Part shown: one piece after another, positions 44,906 to 56,724 of the stretch
Numbering within the stretch: the stretch's first letter is position 1
How the letters are laid out: each line of letters begins with the position of its first letter
Assembly: GCA_010015675.1 (NCBI GenBank)
Contig: ML976980.1
Location: 693,378 to 757,377, forward strand
Reading direction: 5' to 3'
Length of the DNA: 64,000 nucleotides
Source: Byssothecium circinans
Taxonomy: Eukaryota; Ascomycota; Dothideomycetes; Pleosporales; Massarinaceae
The notes under the pieces: generated by a model
The model's database searches: none
The model's input: only the letters and a program-made list of their open reading frames with translations
What the model was told of the DNA's origin: nothing
Program-made: the position numbers and the translations under genes

Positions 44906-47900
44906 ATGGTATGGGACGCGTCTGATCGCCTTTTAATTCAAAGGTTGCTTACCGTATCAGGTTCAATACAAGCGCAAACCCGTCAAGCTGGAACCTACTC
45001 CCCCGAATCTAGACGACAACACCGAGGTACGCCAGAGGATATGATGAGAGGCACGTATTAACCAGGTGTGACAGGTCTGGGTCATTGAGGCGACCGGCGA
45101 GGTCTTCACAGACTATGAGAAATACCTAAATAGGTAAGGCCCCTTGAATGGTGAATGTGAGGGAATAGACGCTAATTTGTTTGCAGGCGCGACTTTTACC
45201 TCCAGGCAAGCACTCACGTCTTCCCCGCGTCCCGACCACGATCCTAACCCTAGACAGAAAGTTTTCACGTGTGAGTCAACTGGACACAGCAACTACACAT
45301 ACTTTGAAGCCATGGAGAGTGAGGTACGTTTGGGTCACGACTTGGACCAGGCCCGTCAGCGTGTAACAGTGATTGTCCAGATCGAAGCCTCGAAGGAGAT
45401 CAACAGTATATTCCCGGAAGGTCTGCGCGCGCATGTACTGGAGTTTATACAGTTCAGCAATACTCCGCGGATGGACGACTTGGGTAAGTTTGCAACCAAG
45501 TCCCAATCACTAAACAATCGCTGACTTTTATTTAGTGAATGCTGTATTTGATGTACGTGTCCGTGCTTATGGAATACGGAGGTTACTAACCTATACTCTA
45601 GCACTTCCGCGAGCATTACATGGTCGGCGATCGAGTGACCGTCGAGACTGACACCGGACGACGGACCGGCGTAATCACACAGATGACAGACACCTCTAGG
45701 CTCCACAGTATGTTTACCGGTCACCAGAATGACGGACAATTTCGCTCGTACACCTACACTATCACCATGGAGGACAACGGCGAGGATGTGACCCGATACA
45801 AGGCATCAGAACTTCAGCGCGACAGGAGTGTCTACTCTAAGCTTGTACTCAAACAATTTCTGCGAGGTGCTGTATCGCGAGAGGCTTGGAATGGAGCACC
45901 TTGGATGGTCAAAGATCACCTGGCGAAGCGCTACAACATCCCGACCAAGATTCCAGAGACCAAGACACGTGACGCAGTCGTGGCGGCGAGAAAAGCACAA
46001 ACTGCCATTAACAATGGTCAAGCCTACCCACCACATCCTTCAGGCGCGCCTGCGCCGCCGTATGCGAACGGTGCGAAGGACCAAGGTTCAGGACCACCCT
46101 CTCGTGTCAATGTACCTTTCACAATCGCTGACCTCCCACCTCACTTCCGCCACTTACCGCTGTCAAGCTTTGAACGTGTTGATGGACCACCGAACATGCA
46201 TTTGTACCCCTACCCACCGTGGCAGGAGGGATTGATGCAAAGGCCACCACATATGGCTCCTATTCCGTGGCATGAACTTCCACCGCACATTCAAGCTTTG
46301 AACCATCCCGCGTATAACATGCCGCCGCCGCCCGGATCGCGTCTTCCGGTCAATCTTCCAGGTCAGCCCGGTTTCATGCAATATCAGCGCGTTCCAGTCA
46401 CTAATCCTCCTCCAGCCCCCGCACCCGCCCCACCTCCGAGACCTTTGGAAGTCATCAAATACCCCATCGAGGACTTGAGGATCAAGCAGCCGCGCATCAG
46501 TATTACTCGTCCTGCGTTGAAGTTCTTCTCCGACGATGTGCCAGAGGGAGTAGAGCCGCCTGCAGACGACAAGAAGACTGGCATCCAGATGAAGAGCATG
46601 GGTCTACTTTTGTGCATATGGGACACGCTGAACGTCCACGACACCATATACTCTCTAGATTCGTTCACTTTTGATGACTTTGTCGAGGCCATGCGCTTCT
46701 CTTCCGAGGAGGTGGAGTGCGAGCTCTTGACCGAAATGCACTGCGCAGTGCTGAAGCAGTACATTAATAGCTCAGGGAAGTTTCAAGTGCCACTTCCGAG
46801 TATGGCTCCCGAAGAGGACGATTCAGAGGACGAAGAGTCCAGCAAAGAGAGCACCCCGGAACCTGAGCCTCCAGTTCGGACAACGCGCAGCAGCCTGAGA
46901 AAGTCGGAAGCGAATCAGATCGTCAAGCAGCGCACTCCCACGCCCGAGCCGCCGAAGAAATTACATAGAGCACAAGAGTTCCTCGCAGAGTTTGACTGGG
47001 TAGACCAGTGCAAGATCCGCAACTTCAGAGATGGCGGGTGGCAAGCTATCCTTGTAGGACTGCTTTTCCGCCTGTCGTTCAATCCGGTGCACAAGGAAGC
47101 TTGCGACGAGATCCTTGCCAAGCTCGTACCTCCGGATGAGGAGCCTTCTGTCGACACCATTGCCTACAATTATGTGTACTTGGACGTCAATCTCAGAACA
47201 TCCGCGCTTGAACTCGCTCTACGCCTCACCGTCACCACCGAATACTTCCGTGAACAACTCGCGGCCGCCTCTCATGAGATGACACGTCTTCGCAAGGAAA
47301 AGATCGACTTCCAGAAGAAGCGAAAGGAGCTGTATGTATTTTTGATTCCCTATATGAATTTGACTGACATGGTCCAGGGCCGAGGAATTGTTCAAAATGG
47401 ACATTGAACGCAAGATCCAACTACCTCTGAACACACCAGCGTCCCCAGGCGACAACAAAGAGAATCCTGACGTGTCAATGACCGGCACAGAGGAAGCCAA
47501 AGATGAGGACCGCAGTGACTCTTCGGAAGGACCCCAGTCCCGCAAAACCCGCAAAGCCGCGAAGCAGACGAAGCGCAAACGTGAGTCGGAAGCTGCCAAG
47601 AAAGAGAAGGCGAAGAAGGCGAAGCTTGAAGCCGCCAAGACCAAGCAACAGAAAGAGTGGGAGAAGCTGCTAGATGCGATTGAGAAGAAGAAGGAGGAGT
47701 TGAGGGACTGCGAGGCGAACATCAATGAGCTTGACGATGATCTTCGCGAGACTTTGGTACATCGTTCGAAGATACTGGGTAAGGACCGGTTCTTGAACAA
47801 GTACTACTGGTTCGAGTCCAATGGTATGCCATTCGGTGGTGTGCCGAACAGCTCTACCGCCGAATATGGCTACGCAAATGGTCGTGTCTGGGTCCAGGGT

Positions 47901-48389
47901 CCCGATGAATGGGAGATTCAGCCTAACCTGGAAGCCTCGGCAATGGAGAAAGACATGGCAGAGTTTGGATGGACAGTGCCGATGCGTAAAGAGAGGGAAG
48001 AAGGCGTGACACATCTCTCCAAATCAAGCGAATGGGGCTACATTGATGACCCCGCCGACATCGACAAGCTCATGGCCTGGTTAGACGAGCGCGGTGTCCG
48101 CGAGAAGGCGCTCCGCAAGCAACTGCTCATTTTCCGCGACCGGATCAGCCAGTACATGAAGATCATGAAGGACAATGTCGAAGCGGAAAAGAGCACCGAG
48201 GACGAGGTCGATGACAAACCCAGGACCCGCAAAAAGGCGTCCAAGGACCCAGAAGAGACACAGAAGTGTCTGCTCTGGACGAATAGCATCATGCGTGCAG
48301 AATACGGCTTTAATCACTCGGAAGAGTATGAGGAGCCGAAGAAGGCCAGGAAAGGAACTGCGGTCAAGAAGGGCAAGAGCAGGAAGTGA
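44906..48389 (+). CDS. ITC1: ITC1-like ISWI complex subunit (WAC, DDT, WHIM domains)
   Basis: Nine coding exons: 44906-44908, 44961-45026, 45075-45133, 45187-45205, 45258-45323, 45381-45483, 45536-45552, 45602-47331 and 47378-48389, 1024 residues in frame. The N-terminal WAC domain (about 20-125) reads YLNRRDFYLQ, FTCESTGHSNYTYFEAMESE and HFREHYMVGD. A Pro-rich linker comes before the DDT domain (about 435-500, MGLLLCIWDTLNVHDTIYSL). WHIM1 (about 565-690, ALELALRLTVTTEYFREQL) and a WHIM2/3 segment with LGKDRFLNKYYWFE (about 820) follow, with Lys-rich coiled coil between. Itc1 pairs with ISWI to slide nucleosomes and repress genes. Oddities are a first coding exon that is only ATG, a GC-AG intron (45206-45257), a 17-nt exon and a 57-nt in-frame intron. 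Confidence 0.9.
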
Positions 48390-49427
48390 ACCTAGCTTCA
48401 GCAACCTGCCTCCGCCTTTTAACATTTCCATTCACGACTGACGACACTTTTCAGACGGCTTGGTGGTAACGGGCCCTCAACCACTCCGTCCATTCAAACT
48501 CCCTCGTCCGACTTGTATGCATTTTCTTGGGAGTTACAACACCTTTATATCCCCACACGACACGGGCGGCTTGGAAAAGATTAGAGGGTGGGGTATCCAT
48601 CTACGGTGTTTTGTGTTTCGCTGGATATAATTCCTCCCTCCGGCTGGATCTGATTTGTTTGTGCGCGCTTCTACATGGGCGTTGTGGATTGTGATGGCCA
48701 GCGGTGTGTACGTGTTCAACATTTCTTCGTGCGCGTACTGCGTACGTGTGCGCAATGGCATTTTCATAGCGAGGATGGTGAAGGCCGGTTCCAGGACAGG
48801 AGAGTTTCTGTAGATATAATTTGAGAAAATTTCCAAGCGTTGCTCAAGGTTGTCTTGGTCTGACATGGTATCGTAGCCCGCGTTGTCGGAGGAGGTGGGG
48901 CACGCAAATCCGTGTTCGCCTCACTGTCAAACATATGGGACAGTTTTACGTGCTATTTCGTAGGATAATCACTGCCTATTGCTTCGTCTATCCAGAAGTG
49001 TTGAAGCCTGTCACTGAGAGCAGCATCGCACATCTGCTTTGTTCACTCATCCGGACAATGGTGGCAAATCTGGAGGGGAATTGTTTCCAAGACTTACTCA
49101 TAGCTTCATTACCAATTTTCACCTCGATGGTAATCTTTTTCCCAGTTTGTTTTCTTCTGTGTTGACTTAGCTGGGGTGATGTGACTACGCGCCAAGCCTG
49201 TTTCCGTTCTCACCTAGCGCGCACGTGATAACCTCGGCGCCCGGCCCTGGAGGCCGCCGCCACGGTTCGCAGGCCCGCGCTCAGCAGGAACCCCATCAAC
49301 ACACCCACGCTTCTTCATCCCACCTCGCCTTACGACGCCTGCGATAGAACTTGGGTATATTGGATATTTGTCCGATCGCGTTTTCGGACCACCAACGCAC
49401 TCCGCACGCTTTGCAGCCTCCCCCATC
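48390..49427. other. Intergenic between ITC1 and SGF73
   Basis: About 1 kb with no gene or repeat seen; a CACGTGATAAC element lies near 49220. Confidence 0.4.
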
Positions 49428-50783
49428 ATGGCGGCCAACGGTAATGGCGTTGCCCGCAAAGCTCCTCCAGCCTCGTCGCCCAAGGGCTTAGTCGATGCCA
49501 ACGCAGTCAAGGAAAATCTCGGCGAAGACACCAAGAAGCATATAAAGATCAAGCTCAAGAAAGCCGCTCCGAAAGTGAGCGCGGCCGGCAACTGGAAAGA
49601 AACCGAAGCCCTCAACGTCGACACCAAGACTCCCAACGACACGTCCCCGATTGTGAACCCCCAGAACGAAAAAACGCTCGCTCGATTCGGTAGTGGCCGC
49701 CCAAACGAGGACAAGCTGGATCTGGTACAGTGCAAGCTATGCCGCAACCCTATGTCGCGTGTTGGTGGCGCCGTGGGGCATATTCATACCTGTGTGAAGA
49801 AGAGGCAGGAGAAGATGAGGAAGAAGAAAGAAGCAAAGGAGGCCAAGGACGCAGCACTTCGGAAAGAGAAGGGCGAGGATGAGGATGGAGGGAAGAATGC
49901 GAGGAAGTCGGCCGTCAAGGGTGCAGTTGTCGATGGCGAGGGCGCGAAGAAGGGAAAGAAGAGGAAATTGGAGGGTGACGACGGCAAACCTGGCTCAAAG
50001 AAAAAGAAGAAGGATGAACCGAAAGCCAAGACGGCGAAGCCCAAGGGGCCTGTCGATGTCGAGAAGCAGTGTGGCGTTCCGCTCCCGAATGGCGGGTTCT
50101 GTGCAAGGAGTTTGACCTGCAAGAGCCACAGTATGGGCTTGAAGAGGGCTGTGCCGGGCCGTAGACTGCCATATGATATGCTATTGGCGCAGTATCAGAA
50201 GAAGAACCAGGCGAAGCAGCAACGTAAGTTACTCCACGTACCTTTGACAGGCAGATCTTAACCATGACTAGGTGCCGCAATCGACGCCAACGCTCCTCTC
50301 CCCGAGGACCTCGAGCCATCAGGCGCCGTCGATTCAGACGAAGAAAAAGAATCCATCATGGCCGCCCTCGCCCGCTACCGACCCACTCCTGCTGCAATCT
50401 TCCACCCCGTCTCTCTCCAGCGGAAATACCAAAACGTCCGCATGAAGGACATGCTACGTTCTGCACTCGGCGCCCCTCCTTCTTCAACTGCAAACGCCAT
50501 GTACAGTGCCGCCACACCTTCCGATCCTTTATCGGGTCGCCACCTTTCGCTGGGCATGATGGGCGCACCGGGCAGCGCTACGGCGGAGAATTTCCCAAAT
50601 GCGGGCTTTAGCACGCCGTTGAGTGCGGGGCTTGACGGACCTGTTAACAGGAGGCAGAGCAGCATTAGCGGTATGAGCGTCGGTGGGCAAGGGGGACCGC
50701 GACAGATTCTTCCGGGTCAGTTGCCGGGGCCGGGGCCGCAGCAGAGGAAGGGGAGCGTGGCCAGTAGTGTTGGGGCTGTGTAA
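49428..50783 (+). CDS. SGF73: SAGA deubiquitinase-module subunit Sgf73 (SCA7 domain)
   Basis: Two exons, 49428-50223 and 50272-50783, with a 48-nt intron, give 435 residues. I start at the first ATG (MAANGNG). A small zinc-binding motif, CKLCRNPMSRVGGAVGHIHTC (about 103-123), matches the N-terminal finger that holds the deubiquitinase module. A long Lys-rich disordered stretch with likely nuclear signals follows. The SCA7 domain (about 213-265) has QCGVPLPNGGFCARSLTCKSHSMGLKRAVPGR, the Cys/His pattern shared with human ataxin-7, and LPYDMLLAQYQ. The protein ties Ubp8/Sus1/Sgf11 to SAGA, so H2B deubiquitination is the expected role. The C-terminal third is Ser/Gly/Pro-rich and poorly conserved. 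Confidence 0.92.
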
Positions 50784-51600
50784 ACTATGGTCTCATGGTG
50801 GAATTGGATCTCTTTCTGCGGCTTCGAAAGTCGGAAGGTTCACTGAAGTGATGTTCTGGTACTGTGGCTTTCGATGGTGGCGCGAGGGCGCGATTGATTG
50901 GGTTGGTTGGGTTTGGCTGAGCTTGTTCGGGTCGGGTTTTTTGGGAGTTTGGGGTGGGTGGGTGGTTCTTTGGTTTATTGAGATACCCCTGGATTTTCTT
51001 CTTATCGTTCTTCGCGAGTATATGGTATCTGGGCAGAGCGGTATACATGGATGAGTGGGAGGTCACGTGCTTTTTCCTCTGCGGGTCGCTGGGTATGGTA
51101 TAGTAGAGCAAACGTTGAAGTTATGTCCTTGAAGAATACCCCCGAACATTCAGGCTGAGCAATCACATGTCTCAAGCCCAGGTATGCTCCACGCAGTATC
51201 CGAGCTCAAAACGTGTCGCGCTGAAATTCCGCTCCAGTGCTGTATGGACGATACCGTCGGTAGGTAGCTTGCACGTCTTGGTTAGATGCGATGTCAAGGT
51301 GACGGTTCGTGAGCTGACTCCGACTCCGACTCTGAGGAGGATATAGGTGCGCTGAGGAAGAGGAAGTTTGGGGACTTGGTGGATAGTTGGTTAGTTAGGT
51401 ATACAAGCCCTTAGGAAGCACATGGATATATGCACCATGACGCATGTCTTGCTGTATCATGTATCATCCTTCTCTGTTTGTTTGAAGGGTTATTTATCAT
51501 CGGCATGTCACCGATACAAGTAGATAGAGATGTTTCCGTCAAATCATTAGGCCTTGAATTACGAATTAGGGAAGAGAACGCCCCGTTGCCGGGCTTTTCT

Positions 51601-51777
51601 TGCTTTGCTTTGCTTTGCTTTGCGTTGGGGGGTGTGCTTGAGAGGAGTGTGGTAGTTCGTGCGGTTGGTTGGTTGTTCTTATGTAGTCGGGTGTATTAAT
51701 ACCCAGCACAAAAACCCCTCCCGGGCCTTTTTTGGACTCGTTGAAGAGTGAAGAGTGAAGAGTGAAGAGTGAAGAGT
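51601..51777 (+). repeat. Short tandem repeats: (TGCTT)4 and (GAAGAGT)5
   Basis: Four TGCTT units start at 51601 and five perfect GAAGAGT units occupy 51743-51777. Both lie downstream of SGF73 in non-coding DNA and are candidate length markers. Confidence 0.9.
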
Positions 51778-52609
51778 TTGTTGTTTATTCTTTGCGGGAC
51801 TACGTTTAGCGAAAGGATAGGAGGTGGTGGTAGTGGTGGCGACCCACCTCACGGTTCTACATTTTATTTTCTGGAGGACTTGAGACTTGCGACTTGGATA
51901 AAGGCAAGATAAGGAACTGTAGAACGGTAGAAAGCAGAACTCACACACATTTTATAGTTCATCTCAAGCGGCGAAAACTCGTAGTACGTATCAATTCCCC
52001 TTTCCAAAGCCGCAAAACATGCCGACACCGCGCTGCTGTTCGAGTCAAGGGAAAAGGCATTAAATTACTACGTCTATTTCTATCGCTATCGCCATCGCTA
52101 TCCTGCAGGATGGAAAAGTGACTCGGATGGGAGCATAATGAGGTCGTTGGGGAGCGGATTAGTGTCGCGTCTCTCGTGGTGTTGGTACTAGGCACGAGCC
52201 TTGGTATGAGTTGCTGTTTTTTTGTATCTGTTGTTTTGTTGGGTGTAAGGTTGCTGAATAGGAGAGCCTGATGGAACTGGCATATCGGGACGACTTAAGG
52301 GGGGATATGATGGTGGGGGGAAGGAAAAGGGGTGCAGAGGACCGTGTGCTTCTTGTAAGTAGTTCATGTAAGGCGGAGGTTTTAGAGTTTGGGGATGGGG
52401 CGTGCGAAGGCTGTATGGTTTCTATTTGTGTGCTGTGGAGTAGGCATATCGGGGAGAGCTTTTGTTCTTCCGGGGGGTTTTTCTTTTTGAGGGGGGGGTT
52501 TCTTCTCTTTTTTTGGGATATACGGATACTATGCACCCGTTTATTCTGCCTGCTGTACTTGGGTACTACTGTATAAGTTGATATTGAATACTGAGAATAT
52601 CGACATGGT

Positions 52610-53420
52610 GGTGTGACTCATGGTGCTCGCGCCTTATGCACGACCCGCGTGTGAGTTATTTTGAAGAGTGAGTCATTTTAAGAACCAAGATACATTTAAG
52701 AAGCTACTTTAGGACTCAACAACAACAATAACATCTAATATATTAAAGCCCTACACGCCGCCTAACAAACCAAGTAACCTACATGCCGCCCACCTAACTA
52801 AGATCCTATAGTACGGAGCATTCTAATAACAATTTTTAGGTCTAGTTCCGCTATTTCTTAGCTATAGGTGTTCTTCCTTCTAGCTGCGAGCAGCGCCTTT
52901 AGTTAATTAGGAAGGGCCAAGGTAGGGCTTTTCTTAAAGAAAGCTATAAGGTTATTAAGGTAGACCTACTTATAAGAGCTAGGCTAAATAAACGTAAGTA
53001 AATTATAGATAGTTAATAACTAAGTTTATTTACTTAAGCTACTTAGTATCTTTATTAAGTTCTTTAGATATATTATCTAGCTTTTACTTAAAATCTAGGA
53101 GTTCTTCCTTAGTTACTAGAGGAAGAGGCTATAGGTTCTTAAAGCAGCTAACCCTAGGGATAGAGATAGCTAAAGGATTCTTTATATTAAAAGGGGAAGC
53201 TATAAGGAGATAAGAATAAAGAAGGAAGAAGGAAGATAGGTAAAAGGTAGCTTAAATTTATATCTAGTATGCGACCTTAACTAAGCAAGCATGTAAAAAG
53301 CACATGCCTAGAGGATTTATCCTATGTGAAGCAAGTAGATATTAGTAATAACCGCTACAAACTTAGCCCTCCTGGCCCTCTATCCACTCGCGATGGCCAC
53401 AACTCCAGGTGTGACTCATG
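52610..53420. mobile_element. AT-rich, RIP-type relic island flanked by 13-bp direct repeats
   Basis: From about 52660 to 53380 the sequence turns very AT-rich and is crowded with TA, TTA and CTA steps. CA and TG steps are scarce and stops are frequent in all frames, the signature of repeat DNA mutated by RIP. A 13-bp direct repeat, GGTGTGACTCATG, stands at 52610-52622 and 53408-53420, just outside both edges. The island is probably an inactivated transposon fragment, but no domain or terminal inverted repeat is recognisable, so the element class is unknown. Confidence 0.6.
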
Positions 53421-54089
53421 TGTGGGGAAAAAGCTATGGGATATAAGGCTCGGACGGATCGAGATGTTAGTCTAGAAGTACAAACGAAATGGAGACTGGA
53501 GAGTTTATGAAAAGGCATTATTAGGATGAGTTTTGGGGGAATCGTGCAGGGAATGCGGAGTTTCGTGGGGGAGAAAAGGAGGACTATTGAGGAGGGTAAG
53601 TTTGGTTTAACTTCTCGGGAAAGTGAGGGCGGTGTCTTGAGGCTCGGGTACTAGAGTTTGATATATTTTTACAAGCGATTTGTATAATTGAGAAGAGGGC
53701 TGATTCGTTGAGGGGGCGAAGTCCGTATGTACGGGTACCTTGGTATTCATGTGGAGTGGATATTCGAGTAGCACACGTTGCAGCTGCGTATATAGACGCG
53801 CTATTATAGAATGCGGTATCGGAAAGTGATAGCTGATGAAATAATAACGCCTTGGACCTAAGTTTCCAAAGTCAAACCAACCCATACTCATGTCCATAGT
53901 TCCAAGAATTTCGAAATCAGACGCATAGCAAAACTCCCTCGGTAGGTCTATCCAAAGATACTACCCACTCTTCTTTAAATCATCTCCAGCTAATGTGGAT
54001 ATATTTCCCCTCAAACCTTCTGCATGGATGACTCCACGTGCTCTCTGCGTTCACTTGTCCAGGCTTTTCACTCCATGTGGAACTCTTTC

Positions 54090-55025
54090 TCATTGCCCGT
54101 GATACCCACTGGGCCCTGCGACCACCTCGTCGTCCTCATCATTATCGTCATCTCCCCCATCCTCATCCTCATCCTCTGCATACGCACCGCTAATATCCAT
54201 CCTCCTCGCCCTCGCCCTCCGTTCTTCCTTCCGCTTCCTCGCTTCCCTCCGCCTTGCCTTCTCCCTCGCCTTCTCCTCTTTTTCCTTCTCCTCCCTCGAC
54301 TGATACATTATCGCCCACTTCCCCAGCATCATCTGTCTCCCCTTAATTGGCAGGTGCGTGAGATTCATACCCGCACCGGCGTCTTTACCCTGGTTCTTCC
54401 GCCTTGATGATGACGATGACGACGACGATGACTTCGCGACTCTCCGTTTCTTCGGCGTCTTCGCGAAAGCTTTCTCGAGCGTCGTTTGTTTCGCCCCTTG
54501 CGGTTCGGGCGAAGCGGTGCTGAATCTGGCGTGGGTGGTATGGATGCTGCTTTTCCGGGTTCGCGAGCTACTTGTAGGAGCAGTAGCGGTACTGCGTCTG
54601 GTGCTTGGACTTGGACAGTCGCTGCGTAGGTTTTGACGGGTGCTGGAAGGTATCCCGTACGTCGTGGATGGAGAGGTTGTGGAATTGTCTTCGGCGGGGT
54701 CATCGAGGATGGAAATGTCGTTGGGTTCGAGCTCGGTCTTGATCTCGGGGTCGCTTTTTATATTGTCCTCGCCTCCGCTGTCGTTCTCGCCATCGCTGGC
54801 GCTGTCGATGAGGACGGGTTCGGTGGCGCTGCCATGAGGAGTATTTGCCCAAGGAAATGTAGATTTTGGTATGGTTCTCGCGGCGGGTTCGTCTGTGGGG
54901 GCCTGTGGGGTGCTCCCGCTCTCGTCATTGAGGTTGTTCATATTCTTCTGTCTCGCGGTTGTTGAGTCTGAATCCATTGCGTCGGGCTGTTGAGTGGACA
55001 GATGGCGCATGATCCTAAAGGCCAT
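54090..55025 (-). CDS. Low-complexity nuclear hypothetical protein with PIP-like motif
   Basis: An open frame of 311 residues from the ATG at 55025; Met18 (54976) is an alternative start. The sequence is hydrophilic: acidic Asp/Glu stretches (about 60-100), Ser/Thr-rich regions, a polyserine run, basic PKKRR (a likely nuclear signal), a charged helix (EEKEKEEKAREKARRREARKRKEE) and an acidic tail. QTTLEKAF (about 178-185) resembles a PCNA-interacting box, with Ala at one of the aromatic positions. The segment GKWAIMYQSREEKEKEE looks conserved-like and suggests a real gene. I do not recognise the family. Evidence is frame length and composition only, so a non-coding open frame is possible. Confidence 0.45.
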   Translation of the reverse strand: MAFRIMRHLSTQQPDAMDSDSTTARQKNMNNLNDESGSTPQAPTDEPAARTIPKSTFPWANTPHGSATEPVLIDSASDGENDSGGEDNIKSDPEIKTELEPNDISILDDPAEDNSTTSPSTTYGIPSSTRQNLRSDCPSPSTRRSTATAPTSSSRTRKSSIHTTHARFSTASPEPQGAKQTTLEKAFAKTPKKRRVAKSSSSSSSSSRRKNQGKDAGAGMNLTHLPIKGRQMMLGKWAIMYQSREEKEKEEKAREKARRREARKRKEERRARARRMDISGAYAEDEDEDGGDDDNDEDDEVVAGPSGYHGQ

Positions 55026-56724
55026 TGGAATATGGTGAGGAGCAAATGATTTTGACGTCTCGTTGAGGAATAAGCGTCTTTGTCGCTGCTGAATACCTCG
55101 TACGTCGAGGTCCGCCGCCCTAAGGTGTTCAGAGGAGAGACGATAGATCAAGACTCGACGACAAGTTGACGTGAAGTTGGGAGGACAAAAGGCAACAGAA
55201 AGCGGGGTCGAGCGCTATATACTAAATCTGATCCCATAGTAGTGACAAGACAAGATATAAAGGACAAGGTGAAAGAGTAGGGTAGACAGAACGTAGACGG
55301 GAAAGCGACAAGTGAGAGAGAAACGCACCACTACCCGTCCATGTAAGACGGATGAGAAGCGCAATTGTAAATAAAACTCAGTGATGGGAAAAGCAGATTA
55401 GTTCTCTACATGCTGCACTTATCGTCCACCGCTCTGGTACTTCATTGGTGTTGAAGCGTCAGGTGATGGATGTCCTTCCGCTATGGTGGACTGAGACTGA
55501 AGTTGGGGAATTGGTACTTCAAGTAGTATAGTATGGACGTCTGCAGGTTGAGGTCTCGTACTGGGAATAATCGAAAAGGTGTGTCTGCATGTTTGCACGT
55601 TTACTGTTGTTTGCAGGCCTACCGGCCCACTGTAGTAGTTTGGAGGGGGAATCATGTTAACTGCATTAAGGCGCACCTAGGTTGTGCTCGTGAGATAGAT
55701 GATGGCGCAGTAGAAACCCACAGGTGCTTGTGGGGAGTCAAAGTGCTCGGTATCCACTACCACCCATTTGTGCACCTCATGGTTCACATAGATAGTGTTC
55801 AAACAGCTATAATGTGCCCTGATAATGATAAACTGGTGGAGTACAGTGGCCCTAGATCAAGTTCAAGTAGACGTCCGTCTAAGCTCGGGTCTTTTTTCGC
55901 TTTACAGTCACTTCTTTCAAGCAAGGTGTAGACGGAATCAATAGTCCAAGAGATCGAAGCCCGAAATATGAAGTTGAAATCTTGTAAGGCGGTCAGTTGT
56001 GGAAGTTCAACTTTGGAGTCGAAATTGGCGATGGACTTCCCCAGGAAGTGGCGCGGACGCGGGCTTATATATATACAATCAAGGAGTCGTGGATCAGAGA
56101 TCTCGCTGCGAACGGGAAGATGGGAGACGCGGGGTAGGTTGGCTAATATAGTGTTGTTAAGTTAGCAACTGTAGCGAGGCTATATTTACCGCACAGAGGT
56201 ATGATGCACTTGAAGGACGACGATGGGCGTGTTTCTATGCCGCGAGTGGCCTCATAGATATTTGAGTTCCGTATGAATTTTGCATGATAACCAGCGGCGG
56301 AACGATGATGAATCGGCTTAGTGAGAGTGGCTGAAAGATCGAGGGAGTCGTGTCGTAAAATTTTCGATTCATTCAGAAGATGGAAGTAAGTCGGACTGAA
56401 TGCGTTAAAAGATCAGCAAAGGTGACGTTCTTGAACCCGGGGAAAAAATTTGAAGGTTGCAATAACTAAGCATGCTGAACCTTGTTGTTCCAATAATCGT
56501 CACCATACCGATGGGGCGAGCCGTTACAAATATGTGGGCGCATGCTTTTCGAGCCCGGAGCCTTTCCCATGTAGCCTCACTCGAGCTCTCAACCCTGCCA
56601 TATGAGAACCACGTTTGGGAACAGGCCACCATAGAAATTCGAACGACAACCGGTCCGAACTCTGTTTGCCCAGACGGAGTATAACCCTCACAAGTCACCC
56701 TGAAGGGTGAAAATAGAAACAAAA
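55026..56724. other. 1.7-kb interval without a supported gene
   Basis: Several short overlapping frames exist on both strands but none shows a domain. The region just before 56725 is AT-rich and could be the former promoter of the disabled membrane-protein gene. Confidence 0.4.

Larger units (their letters stand above)
50784..54089. other. 3.3-kb gene-free interval with relic DNA
   Basis: No coding frame with support. It contains simple repeats near 51.6-51.8 kb and an AT-rich RIP-type island at about 52.66-53.38 kb, both listed separately. Confidence 0.5.
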
